A stretch of 64,000 nt of DNA from positions 101,120,942 through 101,184,941 of the forward strand of contig CM051455.1 in the NCBI GenBank assembly GCA_028274465.1, written 5' to 3'. The DNA is from Plantago ovata. Lineage: Eukaryota; Streptophyta; Magnoliopsida; Lamiales; Plantaginaceae. The notes under the pieces were generated by a model, which was not told the DNA's origin, ran no database searches, and saw only the letters and a program-made list of their open reading frames with translations. A program made the position numbers and the translations under genes. Below, in pieces: positions 22,493 through 32,686 of this stretch. Position 1 is the first letter of the stretch, and each line of letters opens with the position of its first letter.

Positions 22493-23559
22493 TGTTGGTC
22501 CCTTTTAAACAACAAGAAAAGACTAGGGGGGTGAATAGTCTTTTCAAACTTTTCGTCGTTTAAAACTTTCTCAGCAAGTACTTATTACTTTTCAATAATG
22601 AGTTTGCAGATACTTAACTTTCTCAGCAAGTGCTTATTACTTTTCAGTAATGAGTTTGCTGATACTTAAAAACAGAGTGCGGAAGTCTTTTACAATAAGT
22701 TCTTTTCTCAGAAAGCTAGTTTCAGCAAGTAAGCAGAATGACAGTGTAAAACAAAGTAACTTGCTGAAAACTAATTGCAGGAAAGTAAATCACACAAACA
22801 CTTTTATAGTGGTATCTGAGAGTGGCGTAATCTCTCAACTAATCCACTTTTTCCTTTCTAGGACTGAATTCACTATTGTAAGATATGAGGTTCCTTACAA
22901 ATTCTATCACTAATGATTCTCAGAAACCAAAGCACACTTGCCTTGTTTCCAACCTAAACTAGAGAACTGTAACCTTGTTCTCCACCAAACTTGGGACTAT
23001 AATCAGCAAAGCTATGCTTGATAAATTCCCTCTGAATTTCATGCCTGTAAAGGGTGTTTATCAGTTAGAGAGGTTTGGGATGAGATGACTTGAATATAAC
23101 TTTGCAGCTATAACAAGTTATCTAAAGAAACACAACTTGTAATACTTTGCAGTAAGCAAGTTTGTTGTTTCTGGTGTCAAGACTTGTTCTTGTTCAAAAG
23201 AAAGAACACTTAACTAATTTCTTAGCTTTCAATGTTCTACTTCTTCACAACTATCTTTTGTTTCAACCTTAAGTCTTGGCACGGATCAATAGGCAGTAAA
23301 GAGTAGAGAAGGATTTGAGTGTTTAAAGCACAAGTGAGAGTTTGATCACGTTGTTGACACACCTTCTACTCAGCCTAAGGTCTTCTATTTATAGTGTCTC
23401 AAGGGAGTCGTTTGAATTTCAAATTCTAAGGCTTTGTACCTTAAGATGTCACTATCTTTCTTTTGTACTTTCAGCAGCGTTCTTCATTTGTCTTCTTGTC
23501 TTCATGTTCTTCGCATGCTTACTTTGCATTTAATGTTCTTTCAATCAAATTCAAATATG
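22493..23559 (-). repeat. Element F 3' LTR, left piece
   Basis: Starts TGTTGGTCCC like the other Sirevirus LTRs. TATA box (minus CTATAAATAG) at 23385-23394. It stops abruptly after ATTCAAATATG, where a second LTR begins internally. Confidence 0.88.
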
Positions 23560-23562
23560 TTC

Positions 23563-25041
23563 TTTCGTCGTTTAAAACTTTCTCAGCAAGTGCTTATTAC
23601 TCTTCAGTAATGAGTTTGCTGGTACTTAACTTTCTCAGCAAGCGTAAGTTACTTTTCAGTAGCTAGGTTTGCTGATACTTAAAATCAGAGAGCGGAAGTC
23701 TTTGATACAATAAGTGCTCTTTCAGTAAGTAAAAATTTCAGCAAGTGATGTGAGTGACTGTGTACATACAGATATGATTTGCTGAAAACTAAGTACAGTA
23801 AGTAAATCACACAAACACTTTTATAGTGGTATCTGAGAGTGGCGTAATCTCTCAACTAATCCACTTTGTCCTTTCTAGGACTGAATCCACTAATATATGA
23901 TTGAGGTTCCTTACAATCTCCTATCTAGAGAGATTCAACAGAAACCAAAGCACACTTGCTTTGTCTCCAACCTAATCTAGAGAACGTAACCTTGTTCTCC
24001 ACCAAACTTTGTACTTTTAATCAGCAAAACTATGCTCGATTAAGTTCCCCCTGAATATCACGCCTGAAAGGGTGTATTTTCAGTTAGAGAGTTTTGGGGT
24101 GAGAAAACTTAATTATAACTTATTCAGTTACAACAAGTAATCTATGAAACACAACTTTGAATACTTTGCAGTAAACAAGTTTGATTGTTTCTGGTGTCAA
24201 GACTTGTTCTTGTTTGAAAGAAAGAACACTTAACCAATTTCTTAGGTGAGTTTGTTCTACTTCTTCACAAGTAGCTTTTTCAAGCTTTAAGTCTTGGAAC
24301 GGATCAATGGCAGTAGAGAGTTTGAAGGTATGTGAGTTTAAGCACAAGTGAGAGTTTGATCACGTTGTTGACACACTTCAACTCTTCGCCGGATGACCTC
24401 TATTTATAGTGCAAGTAAGGAGCCGTTTGAATTTTAAATTCCAAGGCTTTTGATCCTTAAGATGTCACTATCTTGCTTTTGTACTTTCAGCAGCGTCCTT
24501 GTTTGTCTTCTAGTCTTCATGTCCTTTGCGTGTAAGCTTTGCATTTAATGCATATTTGAATAGAATTCAAACAGTAACATTGGAGCGCAAATTCAAGTAC
24601 TTTCAGCAAGAGGTCACATGTGTTCCATCAGCAAGTGGTTAGTCTCAGTTTCAGCAAGCACAACCTACTCTGTCTTTCAGATTTTCACTTATGCAATGCT
24701 GTTGCTGAAGTTTCCACTTTCTAAGCAACACGTGCCTTTGTAGATACCAGTGTTCAGCAATCTTCTAGTCTTCAGATCTTCGTGCTTCAATAGTTTGTTT
24801 GTAAAAACAAAGTACATCGTCAGCAAATGCTTCAATAGGTTATTTTCTTTTCAGAAAATAAGATACATCATAAGCGGTAAAAACCAACTTAAATAACACC
24901 TAATCTAAGTCTTCAGCAAACGTTCCTCTTTTACAATGTCCTTAAAATTCTAAATTCCTATGGACCTTAAGCGTACTAGTTACTGGACTGTTCTTAATTT
25001 AGCATGGTTAATTGCTCATCAAAATTACAAGTTTCCTAACA
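23563..25041 (-). repeat. Element C 3' LTR, truncated at left end
   Basis: Nearly identical to 39697-41212. TATA (minus CTATAAATAG) at 24400-24409. The outermost segment, with the GAAAAGACTA hairpin, is missing. Confidence 0.92.
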
Positions 25042-25056
25042 AATTTCCCCCTTTTT
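25042..25056 (-). promoter_or_regulatory. Element C polypurine tract
   Basis: Minus-strand AAAAAGGGGGAAATT directly upstream of the 3' LTR. The same tract is at 44456-44470 (E) and 41647-41662 (F). Confidence 0.85.
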
Positions 25057-25303
25057 GATGTTAGCAATCCATGGCTAAATTAATTGTTACCCTTTTAGAG
25101 GTTTCTGATGTTGAATAAATCAGTTGATTAATGCAAGCATACTTGAATAATTAAACAGTAAGCAGTAAATTGCATAATCAAAAGCCAATAAGAGTCAAAA
25201 GCTTCATTGCTGATAGTTATCTTTCAGAAGTTTACATGAAATAGCAGAGATAACTTAAACAGAATCAGCAAACAAAAACTTTAACAAAAACTATTACAGA
25301 GAG
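25057..25303 (-). other. Element C 3' untranslated stretch
   Basis: About 250 bp between the ORF3 stop and the polypurine tract; AT-rich and conserved with E and F. No gene seen. Confidence 0.6.
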
Positions 25304-26863
25304 TTAAGCTCTTCCAGATGATTTTCTCAAAATCTCTCTTACACTCTTCTCAGCAAGTGCAGTAAATTCAACACAGTCCTTTTCGTAGTTTTCAAGAAGC
25401 CTACGGACTTGTAGTTGAAGAATTCTTGCGTTTATGCAGGCGGTATGATGATGCTTTTCAGCATTCATTTCCATGTAATTAGTCACCCACAAATGCATGC
25501 CCCAATTGCTGGCATGGAGAAGCTGTGTATCTGAAATGCTTTTTGGATGAATCTTTCTTAGCCAGAAAAGATCTTCTTCTTGATCCTTAGCAGTGAGATA
25601 GAAGTACTCATAAGGAATCAATCCAAGTCTCTTCTTTGTTTTCTTTGTTACTGGGTCAGAGTAGTAAGCAATGCCAGGTGGTTTGATCAGATTTGGTTCT
25701 TGTTTGTATGTCTTACCAATGGCGATTCTTCTTACTGAGACCTCAAGATTCAACCATCTCCCAGCAATATTTCTTGGGAGGGATTCTTCCCTTTGATTTC
25801 TTTCAACTTTGAGTTCAATCCATTTGAACATTTGATTCAATATGGCTGTAGGAAAGAACTCATTCACCAGCAAGTCTTCCAGCTTTAAGATCCAGCAACC
25901 ATGAATGTTTCTGATTACATTCTGAGTGGTTTCTTCATTGCTGGTCTTTGTGTATTCCTTGCCGGAGCCAATAGCAATGCTGGCCAGCCTCTTTTCTTCC
26001 TGTCTTTGCCTTCTTCTTCTTGTCTTAGCATTGTCTTGATCTCTTGCTGAAGAGTCAGACGAAAAATGCTTTGAGTGGCCATACGGAGTCAAGGCTGTTA
26101 AGGGTCTAGCTCTTATGGCTTGAGCTATTGTTTGATTGTCATCATCTTCATTCAGATTGTGATGACTTTCAGTATGGCAAAAATCTTGAGTTTCAGCAGC
26201 GGTTTTTCTCTTTTTGGTACTTGTTGAATTCAACTCAGATTCTGCTTGCCTTTTAGAACTTTGCTCTTTTTCAGCAAGCGGTTCTATGGGCAGTGGCTCA
26301 TCAACAGCAGGAGGCGATTGGTTTCTTTTTCTGGTACTTTTCTTTTCCCCCTTAGACATGGGTTGCAACATCGGAGTGATGTGCAGAGAATAAAACTCAT
26401 TGCAATTTTCAGCAAGAGTGCTTAAGCTGTTATATTTCATGATGATTTGTTGCTGGTCAGAAGTCATTTTTGACAACTCTCTTTGAATACTCATCATGTT
26501 CTCTTCATGTCTTTTCTCTGTTGCGGCCTTCTCATCCATGAACGTCTGTGCCTTCACGAGAGCGGTCTTTGCTAGTTTGAGTGCTTGACTTATATCTTCT
26601 TCATAGCTTTTGTGATAAAGACTGATGTCTTTCTGAGCTATGGTCAAAGTAGTAGTGCGTCTCAGCACTGTAGCCAATCTCTTTCCAAAGTCAAGTGGGC
26701 TCTCAGCAAGCAATGCCTCATCTTCAGCTTTGCAGGCATTATGGACTTCCTTTAGTGCTAAAATTCTAGGAGTAAACTCCTCAACTCTTGGGAACGGCAC
26801 TAGATGTGGTGTCAAGCAATGAACCTTAAGTTCGGAAGCAAACTGATCATCACGCGTCAGCAA
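25304..26863 (-). pseudogene. Element C ORF3, C-terminal 519 codons
   Basis: I do not recognise the family. This is the last part of the long gene downstream of pol and is in the same frame as 26933-28789, from which one stop (about 26930) separates it; the codons between the two are open. Visible parts: an alpha-helical, probably coiled-coil segment (KAQTFMDEKAATEKRHEENM onward); a basic Ser/Pro region with KKRK; an Arg-rich stretch (RRRRQRQEEKR); then a well conserved globular region with GCWILKLEDLLVNEFFPTA, GLIPYEYFYLTAKDQEEDLF and NWGMHLWV. The end reads KSVREILRKSSGRA. Copies are at 44717-46258 (E) and 41908-42217 plus 58773-59715 (F). No signal peptide or membrane segment is apparent. 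Confidence 0.75.
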
Positions 26864-27059
26864 TTCTGCTCTTAGACCATCGTCTAAATCATTGATGTAA
26901 TCAGGAGGAGGAATCTGAACAACTTTGGGGTCTCACTTGGATTGTTCATCCTCATATTCTGACAAGTAGTCATCATCCTCAGATTCATCAAGTTGAGTAA
27001 CTTTAGAACCTTTATCAGTAGCTTCACTTCCTTTTTGTTGAGTGGTTGCTGATGGCAAC

Positions 27060-27260
27060 GCTTCAGACTCAACAACTGGAGTTTCACCAGTAGTTAGTTT
27101 TAATTGAGTAGTTGCTGAAGGCAACGTTTGAGACTCAATGACTGGAGTTTCGCCAGTAGTTAGTTTTAATTGAGTATGAGACTCAATTACTGGAGTTTCG
27201 CCAGTAGTTAGTTTTAATTGAGTATGAGACTCAATTACTGGAGTTTCACCAGTAGTAAAT
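27060..27260 (-). repeat. Tandem 48-bp-type repeat in ORF3 of C
   Basis: Encodes TQLKLTTGETPVIESH about four times; the two central units are separated by exactly 16 codons and the outer ones carry short linkers. E (about 46530-46570) and F (about 60240-60290) have one unit. Confidence 0.88.
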
Positions 27261-28180
27261 GGAAGGGAGGGGACTTCCGTTGATCTTACTCCTGAAGATT
27301 GACCAATTTCTAGATCCTGCGTATGCCTTGCATGGATCAAGAGACTGTTCTGGAGAGCGCGTTGGTAATCTTCATCTTGTTCTTCATCATCATCAAGGTT
27401 TTCTTCAGTAACCTTGGCATCAGAAACTGGAATTTTGCCATTTTTCAAGGCAGCCCTTTTTCTGGCATATTCCTCTTCAGTATCAGCACCTTGCATAGGT
27501 GCTTGATTTTCAGCAGCAGCAGGAGGAGGTTGAGATTCTTGCTGAGGTTGTTGTTGTTCAGCTTGCTGATTTTCGAGTTGAGCATTTTCAGCAACTGTCA
27601 ACTTCAATCCTCCAGCATCAGGACTTGGACCTTGATTGTCATCATCATCGTTTTTCTTGTCCTTGGAGTCTTTCCCTTCATCATCACTGGGATCAGTGGG
27701 AATGTTCTCATCTTCTTCTTCTTCATCATCGTCGGTCAGATTGACTAGCTCAACGTGCTTATACAAAGCAACACTTGTCACTTCCTCTTCCTCATTGATT
27801 TTGTGGGGATCAGCCACCACAGGTACAAATGAACCTTTGAGCATCACAGCTTGTTCAGCTGGAGAGGCACTCTTGAATTTTGCCTTCATATTCTCTCTGA
27901 TTTGAGCAATTAGATTCGAGCTCATTTGCTGAGAATATGACATTTCTCCAGGAAGGATAGAGTGGACAAATGTTTCGAGCTTCAGCAGAGAAGATCTCTT
28001 TTTCTCGTTTGAAACATGAAGATGGAGATCAGAGAAATCCATTCGCCTGTACCTTTGCCAGTTGCTGACGGACTTAGCAACTTGAGACAAAGTAGTCCTT
28101 TTGAAGTTCAAGTACAGTTCCTCAGAACTTACTTGATGATCTTCAGTGATGAGTACCACTTCAGTGGTCTCCTTTTGAGC

Positions 28181-28255
28181 CTGAAAAAGAACATTATTTA
28201 GAGCAGGATTGGTTTGGAAAATTGGTTTAGAGTTCATATCTGAAACATGATTTAC
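28181..28255 (-). other. ORF3 intron 3 (element C)
   Basis: 75 bp. Minus strand CAG|GTAAATCATG ... TGTTCTTTTTCAG|GCT, a good plant intron. Equivalent to 47518-47592 (75 bp, E) and 61241-61317 (77 bp, F). Confidence 0.8.
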
Positions 28256-28333
28256 CTGCTGAGAGTCAGCAAGCTCATGTAGTACAATTTCCATTCCATG
28301 AGGAGCTTGAGTAGCATCCTCCATTTGTTCATC

Positions 28334-28405
28334 CTGAAATAAATTAGAGTTAGACACAAGTACTAAGCTGTCAAACTTAGTTTTAATACCAAAATCATTA
28401 ACTAC
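28334..28405 (-). other. ORF3 intron 2 (element C)
   Basis: 72 bp. Minus strand CAG|GTAGTTAATG ... TTTATTTCAG|GAT, with a CTAAC branch-point-like sequence close to the 3' end and a small internal stem (ACTAAG/CTTAGT). Equivalent to 47689-47759 (71 bp, E) and 61414-61485 (72 bp, F). Confidence 0.82.
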
Positions 28406-28474
28406 CTGCTGAGCAGGGAGTGTTGGTTCTGGTGCAGAGGCTTCAGCAACCATCTGACTTGCATCTTGAGAAGT

Positions 28475-28549
28475 CTGTAGAGATAAAATAATATTAGCAA
28501 AAGAATAAGTTTCAGAAATTGAAGTTTTACTGATGGTTGAATTAACTAC
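28475..28549 (-). other. ORF3 intron 1 (element C)
   Basis: 75 bp. Minus strand CAG|GTAGTTAATTC ... TTTTATCTCTACAG|ACT with a CTAAT branch-like sequence. Equivalent to 47829-47903 (E) and 61555-61629 (F), both 75 bp. Confidence 0.8.
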
Positions 28550-28797
28550 CTGCTGAAGAAGGACAGGTTGTGGCTCAGTCCTTTCAGCATTAACAGTTTC
28601 TTCAGCTTCTTGGACTGTTTCTTCAGCAGACTTCTGGTTTTTCTCTATTTGAGAAAGCTGAGCGGTTTCAGCAATCTCCCTTGTCTCTGAAATGACAAGT
28701 TGAGCAGAAGCATCTTGACCCTTGAGCTCACTGCTTGTCATGAAGACATCAATGGATTTGTTGGATGATTCTTTAATCTCCAACTCCATTTGTTTGC

Positions 28798-29450
28798 TTA
28801 TTTCTTCCAGTACAAGTTGGACTTTGTCGATTGATATCTTGGGTGAACTTGGGCCAGTATTCTCAGCATCACGAGATGCATCGTTGAATAATGCTCTTGT
28901 GTTTCAGCAACTTGTGTAAATGGAACCATTGCTGTCTCAGCAACTGGTCCTTCAGCAAGCGGGGTTTCAGCAACTTGATGAGTTGCTTGTTCAGCAACCA
29001 TCTTTTCAGCAGCATCAGCAAGTGCCGCTCTTTGCAGATCAGCAGCAATGTCACTTGCTGGTTCCAAAGTTGGATCATCTAAATTATCTACAATGTAGAT
29101 ATCTGGGACTTGGGCAGGAATTTCATTTCCACTGCCTTGTGGTCTATTCTCAGTAGAGGTATCAACATTGAGTTGATTGTTGAAGGCTTCTGCAAACACT
29201 TCAACATTGCTGACATAGGTTTCAGTAATCAATTCAGCAACATCTACTGGCAAATGCGTTTCAGCATTTGTCTGGGAATTGTCTGAGAGGTCTTGGACAG
29301 CAGGGACTGACTTGCGGGCCAGTGTTTTCTTCCTTTTGTTGCTGGTCTGTTTCCTCTTAGGTATGGGGTTTGCTGATGACGCTGCAGTCTGAGTGTCATC
29401 ATCAGCTTTCCTTTTTTTCTTGTTAGATTTCTCCAGTTTCCCAGAGTCAT
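28798..29450 (-). pseudogene. Element C ORF3, repeat-rich N-central part
   Basis: Low-complexity part of ORF3 with recurrent Val-Ala-Glu (AAEKMVAEQATHQVAETPLA), encoded by the TTGCTGA heptamer seen across the element. Conserved landmark: IYIVDNLDDPTLEPASDIAADL. Frames break at about 28880 (a local deletion compared with E), so the true downstream frame (DASRDAEN ... DKVQLVLEEI) is not continuous here. No domain is recognised. Confidence 0.65.
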
Positions 29451-30610
29451 CTATAGTTGCATTTTCAGCAACGGCTGTTGTACACGTACCTTGGTTGATT
29501 TTCTACAGCAGTTTCTTTTGTGTTACCACCACCAACAACAGTTTCATCTCTAAGTTGCTAAGTGGTAACATCTGCAGCTGTTGTATACCTTTCTTGCTGG
29601 CTTGTGCTGACAACATTTGCAGTTGTTGTCTTCTTAGTTTTCTTTCCAGCAGTCTTAGGTACATTCTGCTTGTAGAATGATCTTCCCACATTGCATACAG
29701 ATTTCTTGATTGGCAATGGGTTTCTTAGCTGAATCCTGAAATGTTCAAGGATGTAGCATATCTTGATTCCATACATAACTGGAAAGGAAGGTGAAACCTT
29801 GTTGTCTTCTACCTTTACCTTAAACTTAGTAACACAATCAACAAGCCTGTTGAAAATGTACTTAGCCCAGTTAAGTTCCGTTTTATTTCCATGGATATGC
29901 ATCAGCAATGGCCATCTTCTTAGGCCTACTTGGTCAATTCCTCCAACTTGGGAGTCAAGAACTTTTATCAGTAGCAAAGCTACTAGACCAAGTGAGTGGC
30001 AGAGATGCTTTCTCTTAACGTGCTTTGTCCAAGTCACGGGAGCCATCTCGCCTTTCTTCATTTTCTCATTTCTGACGTTAGTGTAGAAAGCTTCAATTTC
30101 TTCGTCAGTGGCAGTGACATCATCTTCAGTTCCAGTGGTTGGAATCTGAAATATCTCCGCTAAATCAGTCCATTTCAAGACGATTTGCGTGTTCTGAATA
30201 AAGATCACTTTTTCAGTGACTCCTTTACTATCAGTAAGGGACTGGATTTCTGCTTTGTTGTAGAATTCCATAGTATCTATCATGCTCACCTGCTTAGTGC
30301 GAGCAGAGATAAAGTTCATGAGGCCTTGCTGCTTGATAAGCTCAAGCGCCTCTTCATTCTCGTCATCGAGTTCTTGTTCATAAAAGTACCTAATGTACTT
30401 TTCTTTTGCAAAACCTCCCCATTGCATCAACATCTCACACTTTGCAGTGTCAAGATATGACAGAGGCATAGGTTTTTCGGATATGCGGTCGTTTTTCAAC
30501 ACAACTTTCGTTGTGTTTGTAGCCGGAGTAGTCACCGGAGCAGTGCGTGTTTCAGCACTGTCAACCTTTGATGACTTTGAGGACTTAGAAGACTGTCTCT
30601 TGGGAGCCAT
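29451..30610 (-). pseudogene. Element C ORF3, N-terminal domain with ATG
   Basis: The ATG at 30610 opens MAPKRQSSKSSKSSK, a basic start conserved in F (63556) and, with ATG changed to ACG, in E (49977). It continues into a conserved region: MQWGGFAKEKYIRYFYEQEL, LKWTDLAEIFQIPTTGTEDD, KRKHLCHSLGLVALLLIKVL, RRWPLLMHIH, then RNPLPIKKSVCNVGRSFYKQ. The SLGLVALLLIKVLD stretch is the only strongly hydrophobic one and is too short and internal for an envelope anchor. It loosely resembles plant transposon-associated domains of the PF20167 kind, by memory only. A TAG at about 29556 and a frameshift at about 29490 follow. A second, gap-edge copy is at 32690-33044. Confidence 0.78.
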
Positions 30611-30744
30611 TTCTTTTATAGAGCAAGGAAATGTGTACGAAAAGAGATAGTTTGCTTTTTGACCGGAGATACAGTAGATTCAGGCTAAAATTTGCAGAGA
30701 AGGGAAATGTGAGTTAAAGAATTTTGTCATTTCTCTAACTCCTT

Positions 30745-30754
30745 CTTTATATAG
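30745..30754 (-). promoter_or_regulatory. TATA box upstream of ORF3 (element C)
   Basis: Minus-strand CTATATAAAG lies about 135 nt before the ORF3 ATG, within a block conserved in E (TATA at 50118-50126) and F (63710-63718). Placed after the pol stop and not in an LTR, it suggests a separate internal promoter. Confidence 0.6.
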
Positions 30755-31518
30755 TATCTCTGGTGTGTGAGAAACTCAATCGATTTGAGCTCTCAGCAAG
30801 GGTAAAACAGAGAAACACTGGAGTTAGTGGAGCCTTTGCATTAAATGCGTAGTGGCCCACTAACTTGAAACCGTCAGAGCACTCTCTCTCTTTGTTTTAT
30901 TAACCGTTAGATTAGTAACTCCTTTTAATCAATGGCCACGATTGAATTTCATGTCATGATTATTACGAGTTTATTTGTGCCCGATTAACGTCACAAATTG
31001 ATTTTACCGAGTTTTAAGGGAATAGATTACTTGCTGAAATAGACAAGATTCTTTTCAGCGAGTTTGAATTATCAACCTAGATACTTGCTGAAAGTTCCCC
31101 CTTATTTAGATATCTCATATTTTCTTAAGTTTAAAAGATATTTCTGATTTCCCGTATCAGTAAATTCTTTTGTACTTGAGATATCCTTTGGTAAAATCTG
31201 AGAGATAAGCTTAGCTCTTTTTCTGAGTTCCCGTCTCAGAATATTCCCTTGATACTTGAATACCTGTTTCAGTATCTTTGATTGTCTGAATGCCTGTTTC
31301 AGCAATCCTTAAGCTCTTTCTCTTACTGAGTGCCTGTCTCAGCAAGTGATCAAGTTTCCTAACAAATACCCATTTTGAAGGAATTACTTGTTGAATGCCT
31401 GTTTCAGCAATCATGTAGTGACTTATCAGTTCTTAGGAGAAATTAGTAGATGGGGTTTTTAAACAAGAATACTTTGGCTTGCTGAATACCTGTTTCAACA
31501 TTCTGCCAGATGTATCCT
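30755..31518 (-). other. Element C pol-ORF3 spacer
   Basis: About 760 bp of non-coding sequence between the pol stop and the ORF3 promoter. Its pol-proximal half carries the hairpin array at 31144-31508; the rest is AT-rich and conserved in E and F. Confidence 0.75.
31144..31508 (-). repeat. Seven-hairpin array between pol and ORF3 (element C)
   Basis: Seven hairpins with a 7-nt loop of the form T[TGA][CT]CC[CT]GT-like sequence and 4-5 bp stems. Stems vary but pair: CTGAT/ATCAG (31144), CTGAG/CTCAG (31223 and 31326), CTGAA/TTCAG (31286), and TGAA/TTCA (31257, 31391, 31492). Copies at 33573-33937 (duplicate side of the gap) and 50570-50928 (E). Confidence 0.82.
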
Positions 31519-32586
31519 TTATTGAGGTAGTTCAATCAATCCAAGGTTATACCTTAGAATTGCGAACCTATTATCCGGTAGGGGCTTTGTAAAGATGTCA
31601 GCAAGCTGATCATTAGTGCCTACTTTCACAACCTCAATATCTCCTTTTTCTACATGATCTCTAATGAAATGATGTCTAATATCAATGTGCTTAGTCCTTG
31701 AGTGAAACTTAGGATTTTGCGTGATTGCAATAGCACTTGTATTATCACAAAAGATTGGTGTTTTCTTTGCAGAAATGCCATAATCTCTTAATTGTTGCTG
31801 AATCCATAGGATTTGAGCGGTGCAACAACCAGCTGCAATGTATTCAGATTCAGTAGATGAATTGGCAACACAGGTTTGCTTCTTGCTGAACCATGATATT
31901 AATCTAGTACCCAAAAACTGACAAGTTCCAGAGCTACTTTTTCTATCAAGAGTTGATCCTCCATGATCAGCATCAGAATAACCAACCAATTCAAGTCCAG
32001 AATCTTTAGGATACCATAATCCAACATTGACTGTACCTTTAACATATTTCAGTATCTTGATTTTGTAGTGTGATTCTCTTGGATCAGATTGGAATCTTGC
32101 ACACACACAAACAACATACTGAATGTCAGGTCTACTTGCTGTTAGATACAACAAGGAACCAATGAGCTTCCTATACTTGTGTTCTTCAACACTTTTGTCC
32201 TCTTTAGTATAACCCAATTTGGTACCAACACTCATAGGGATCTTTTCAGGTTTCTCATCCTCTTTGATCCTAAACTTTATGAGCATTTCTTTCGCATACT
32301 TTGCTTGATTTATAAATATTCCATCTTTGAGTTGCTTGACTTGCAATCCTAGGAAATAATTCAATTTTCCCATCATACTCATTTCAAACTTATTTGTCAT
32401 GAGTTTGGCAAAATCATCACAAAGTTGCTTGTCCTTAGATCCAAAATGTCATGTCAGATCCATAAACTTGGAACTAAGATTAATTTTAAAATCAGGGTTC
32501 AGGGTAAAAGAGGTTTTGTCAACGGAACAGTTCTTGAAACCATTTTCCAGCAAGAACTTAGCTAAGGTATCATACCATGCTCGTGG
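31519..32586 (-). pseudogene. pol: Element C pol: YVDD to RNase H end, left side of gap
   Basis: Copia reverse transcriptase C-terminus and RNase H, including LVGYSDADHGGSTLDRKSSS, ANSSTESEYIAAGC and the terminal ADIFTKPLPDNRF. The 31519-32400 part encodes the same residues as 33948-34829. From about 32445 to the gap, the sequence deviates with clustered changes and loses the YVDD region, as expected of a low-quality contig end. It is most likely the same genomic segment as 33948-35010. Confidence 0.85.
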
Positions 32587-32686
32587 NNNNNNNNNNNNNN
32601 NNNNNNNNNNNNNNNNNNNNNNNNNNNNNNNNNNNNNNNNNNNNNNNNNNNNNNNNNNNNNNNNNNNNNNNNNNNNNNNNNNNNNN
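32587..32686. other. Assembly gap, 100 N
   Basis: Exactly 100 N, a conventional placeholder for a gap of unknown size. Confidence 0.99.

Larger units (their letters stand above)
26933..28789 (-). pseudogene. Element C ORF3, middle 618 codons, contains three micro-introns
   Basis: Unrecognised family. The first third is interrupted by three GT-AG introns (28475-28549, 28334-28405, 28181-28255) that happen to be multiples of three in this copy, so the unspliced frame stays open. After them comes a conserved block (WQRYRRMDFSDLHLHVSNEK, then FVPVVADPHKINEEEEV), a long Asp/Glu tract, a Gln-rich tract and a module around TTGETPVIES. That module is amplified about four times here (27060-27260) and single in E and F. 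The sequence is highly charged with no membrane segment. The first ATG shown is not the gene start; the frame is open further upstream. Confidence 0.75.

Noticed and set aside
27323..27905. Several plus-strand open frames opposite ORF3 (for example Ser/Phe-rich ones at 27323-27748 and 27636-27905).
   Set aside because: They are antisense shadows of the acidic GAT/GAA-rich tract and have no independent features.
28798..28900. In C, E and F the ORF3 frame changes by the same amount just before the DASRDAEN region, which could suggest a programmed frameshift.
   Set aside because: The breaks are at different places: a small deletion at about 28880 in C, an indel at about 48285 in E, and about 62150 in F, where the sequence around DASHDAEN itself is continuous. 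Three independent mutations explain it.
25304..30610. ORF3 as a retroviral envelope gene.
   Set aside because: Position fits, but I see no signal peptide, membrane anchor or cysteine-rich ectodomain; the protein is charged and nuclear-like.
31144..31508. The hairpin array considered as a CRISPR array.
   Set aside because: Repeats are short and imperfect, spacers are irregular, there are no cas genes, and the context is a plant retrotransposon.
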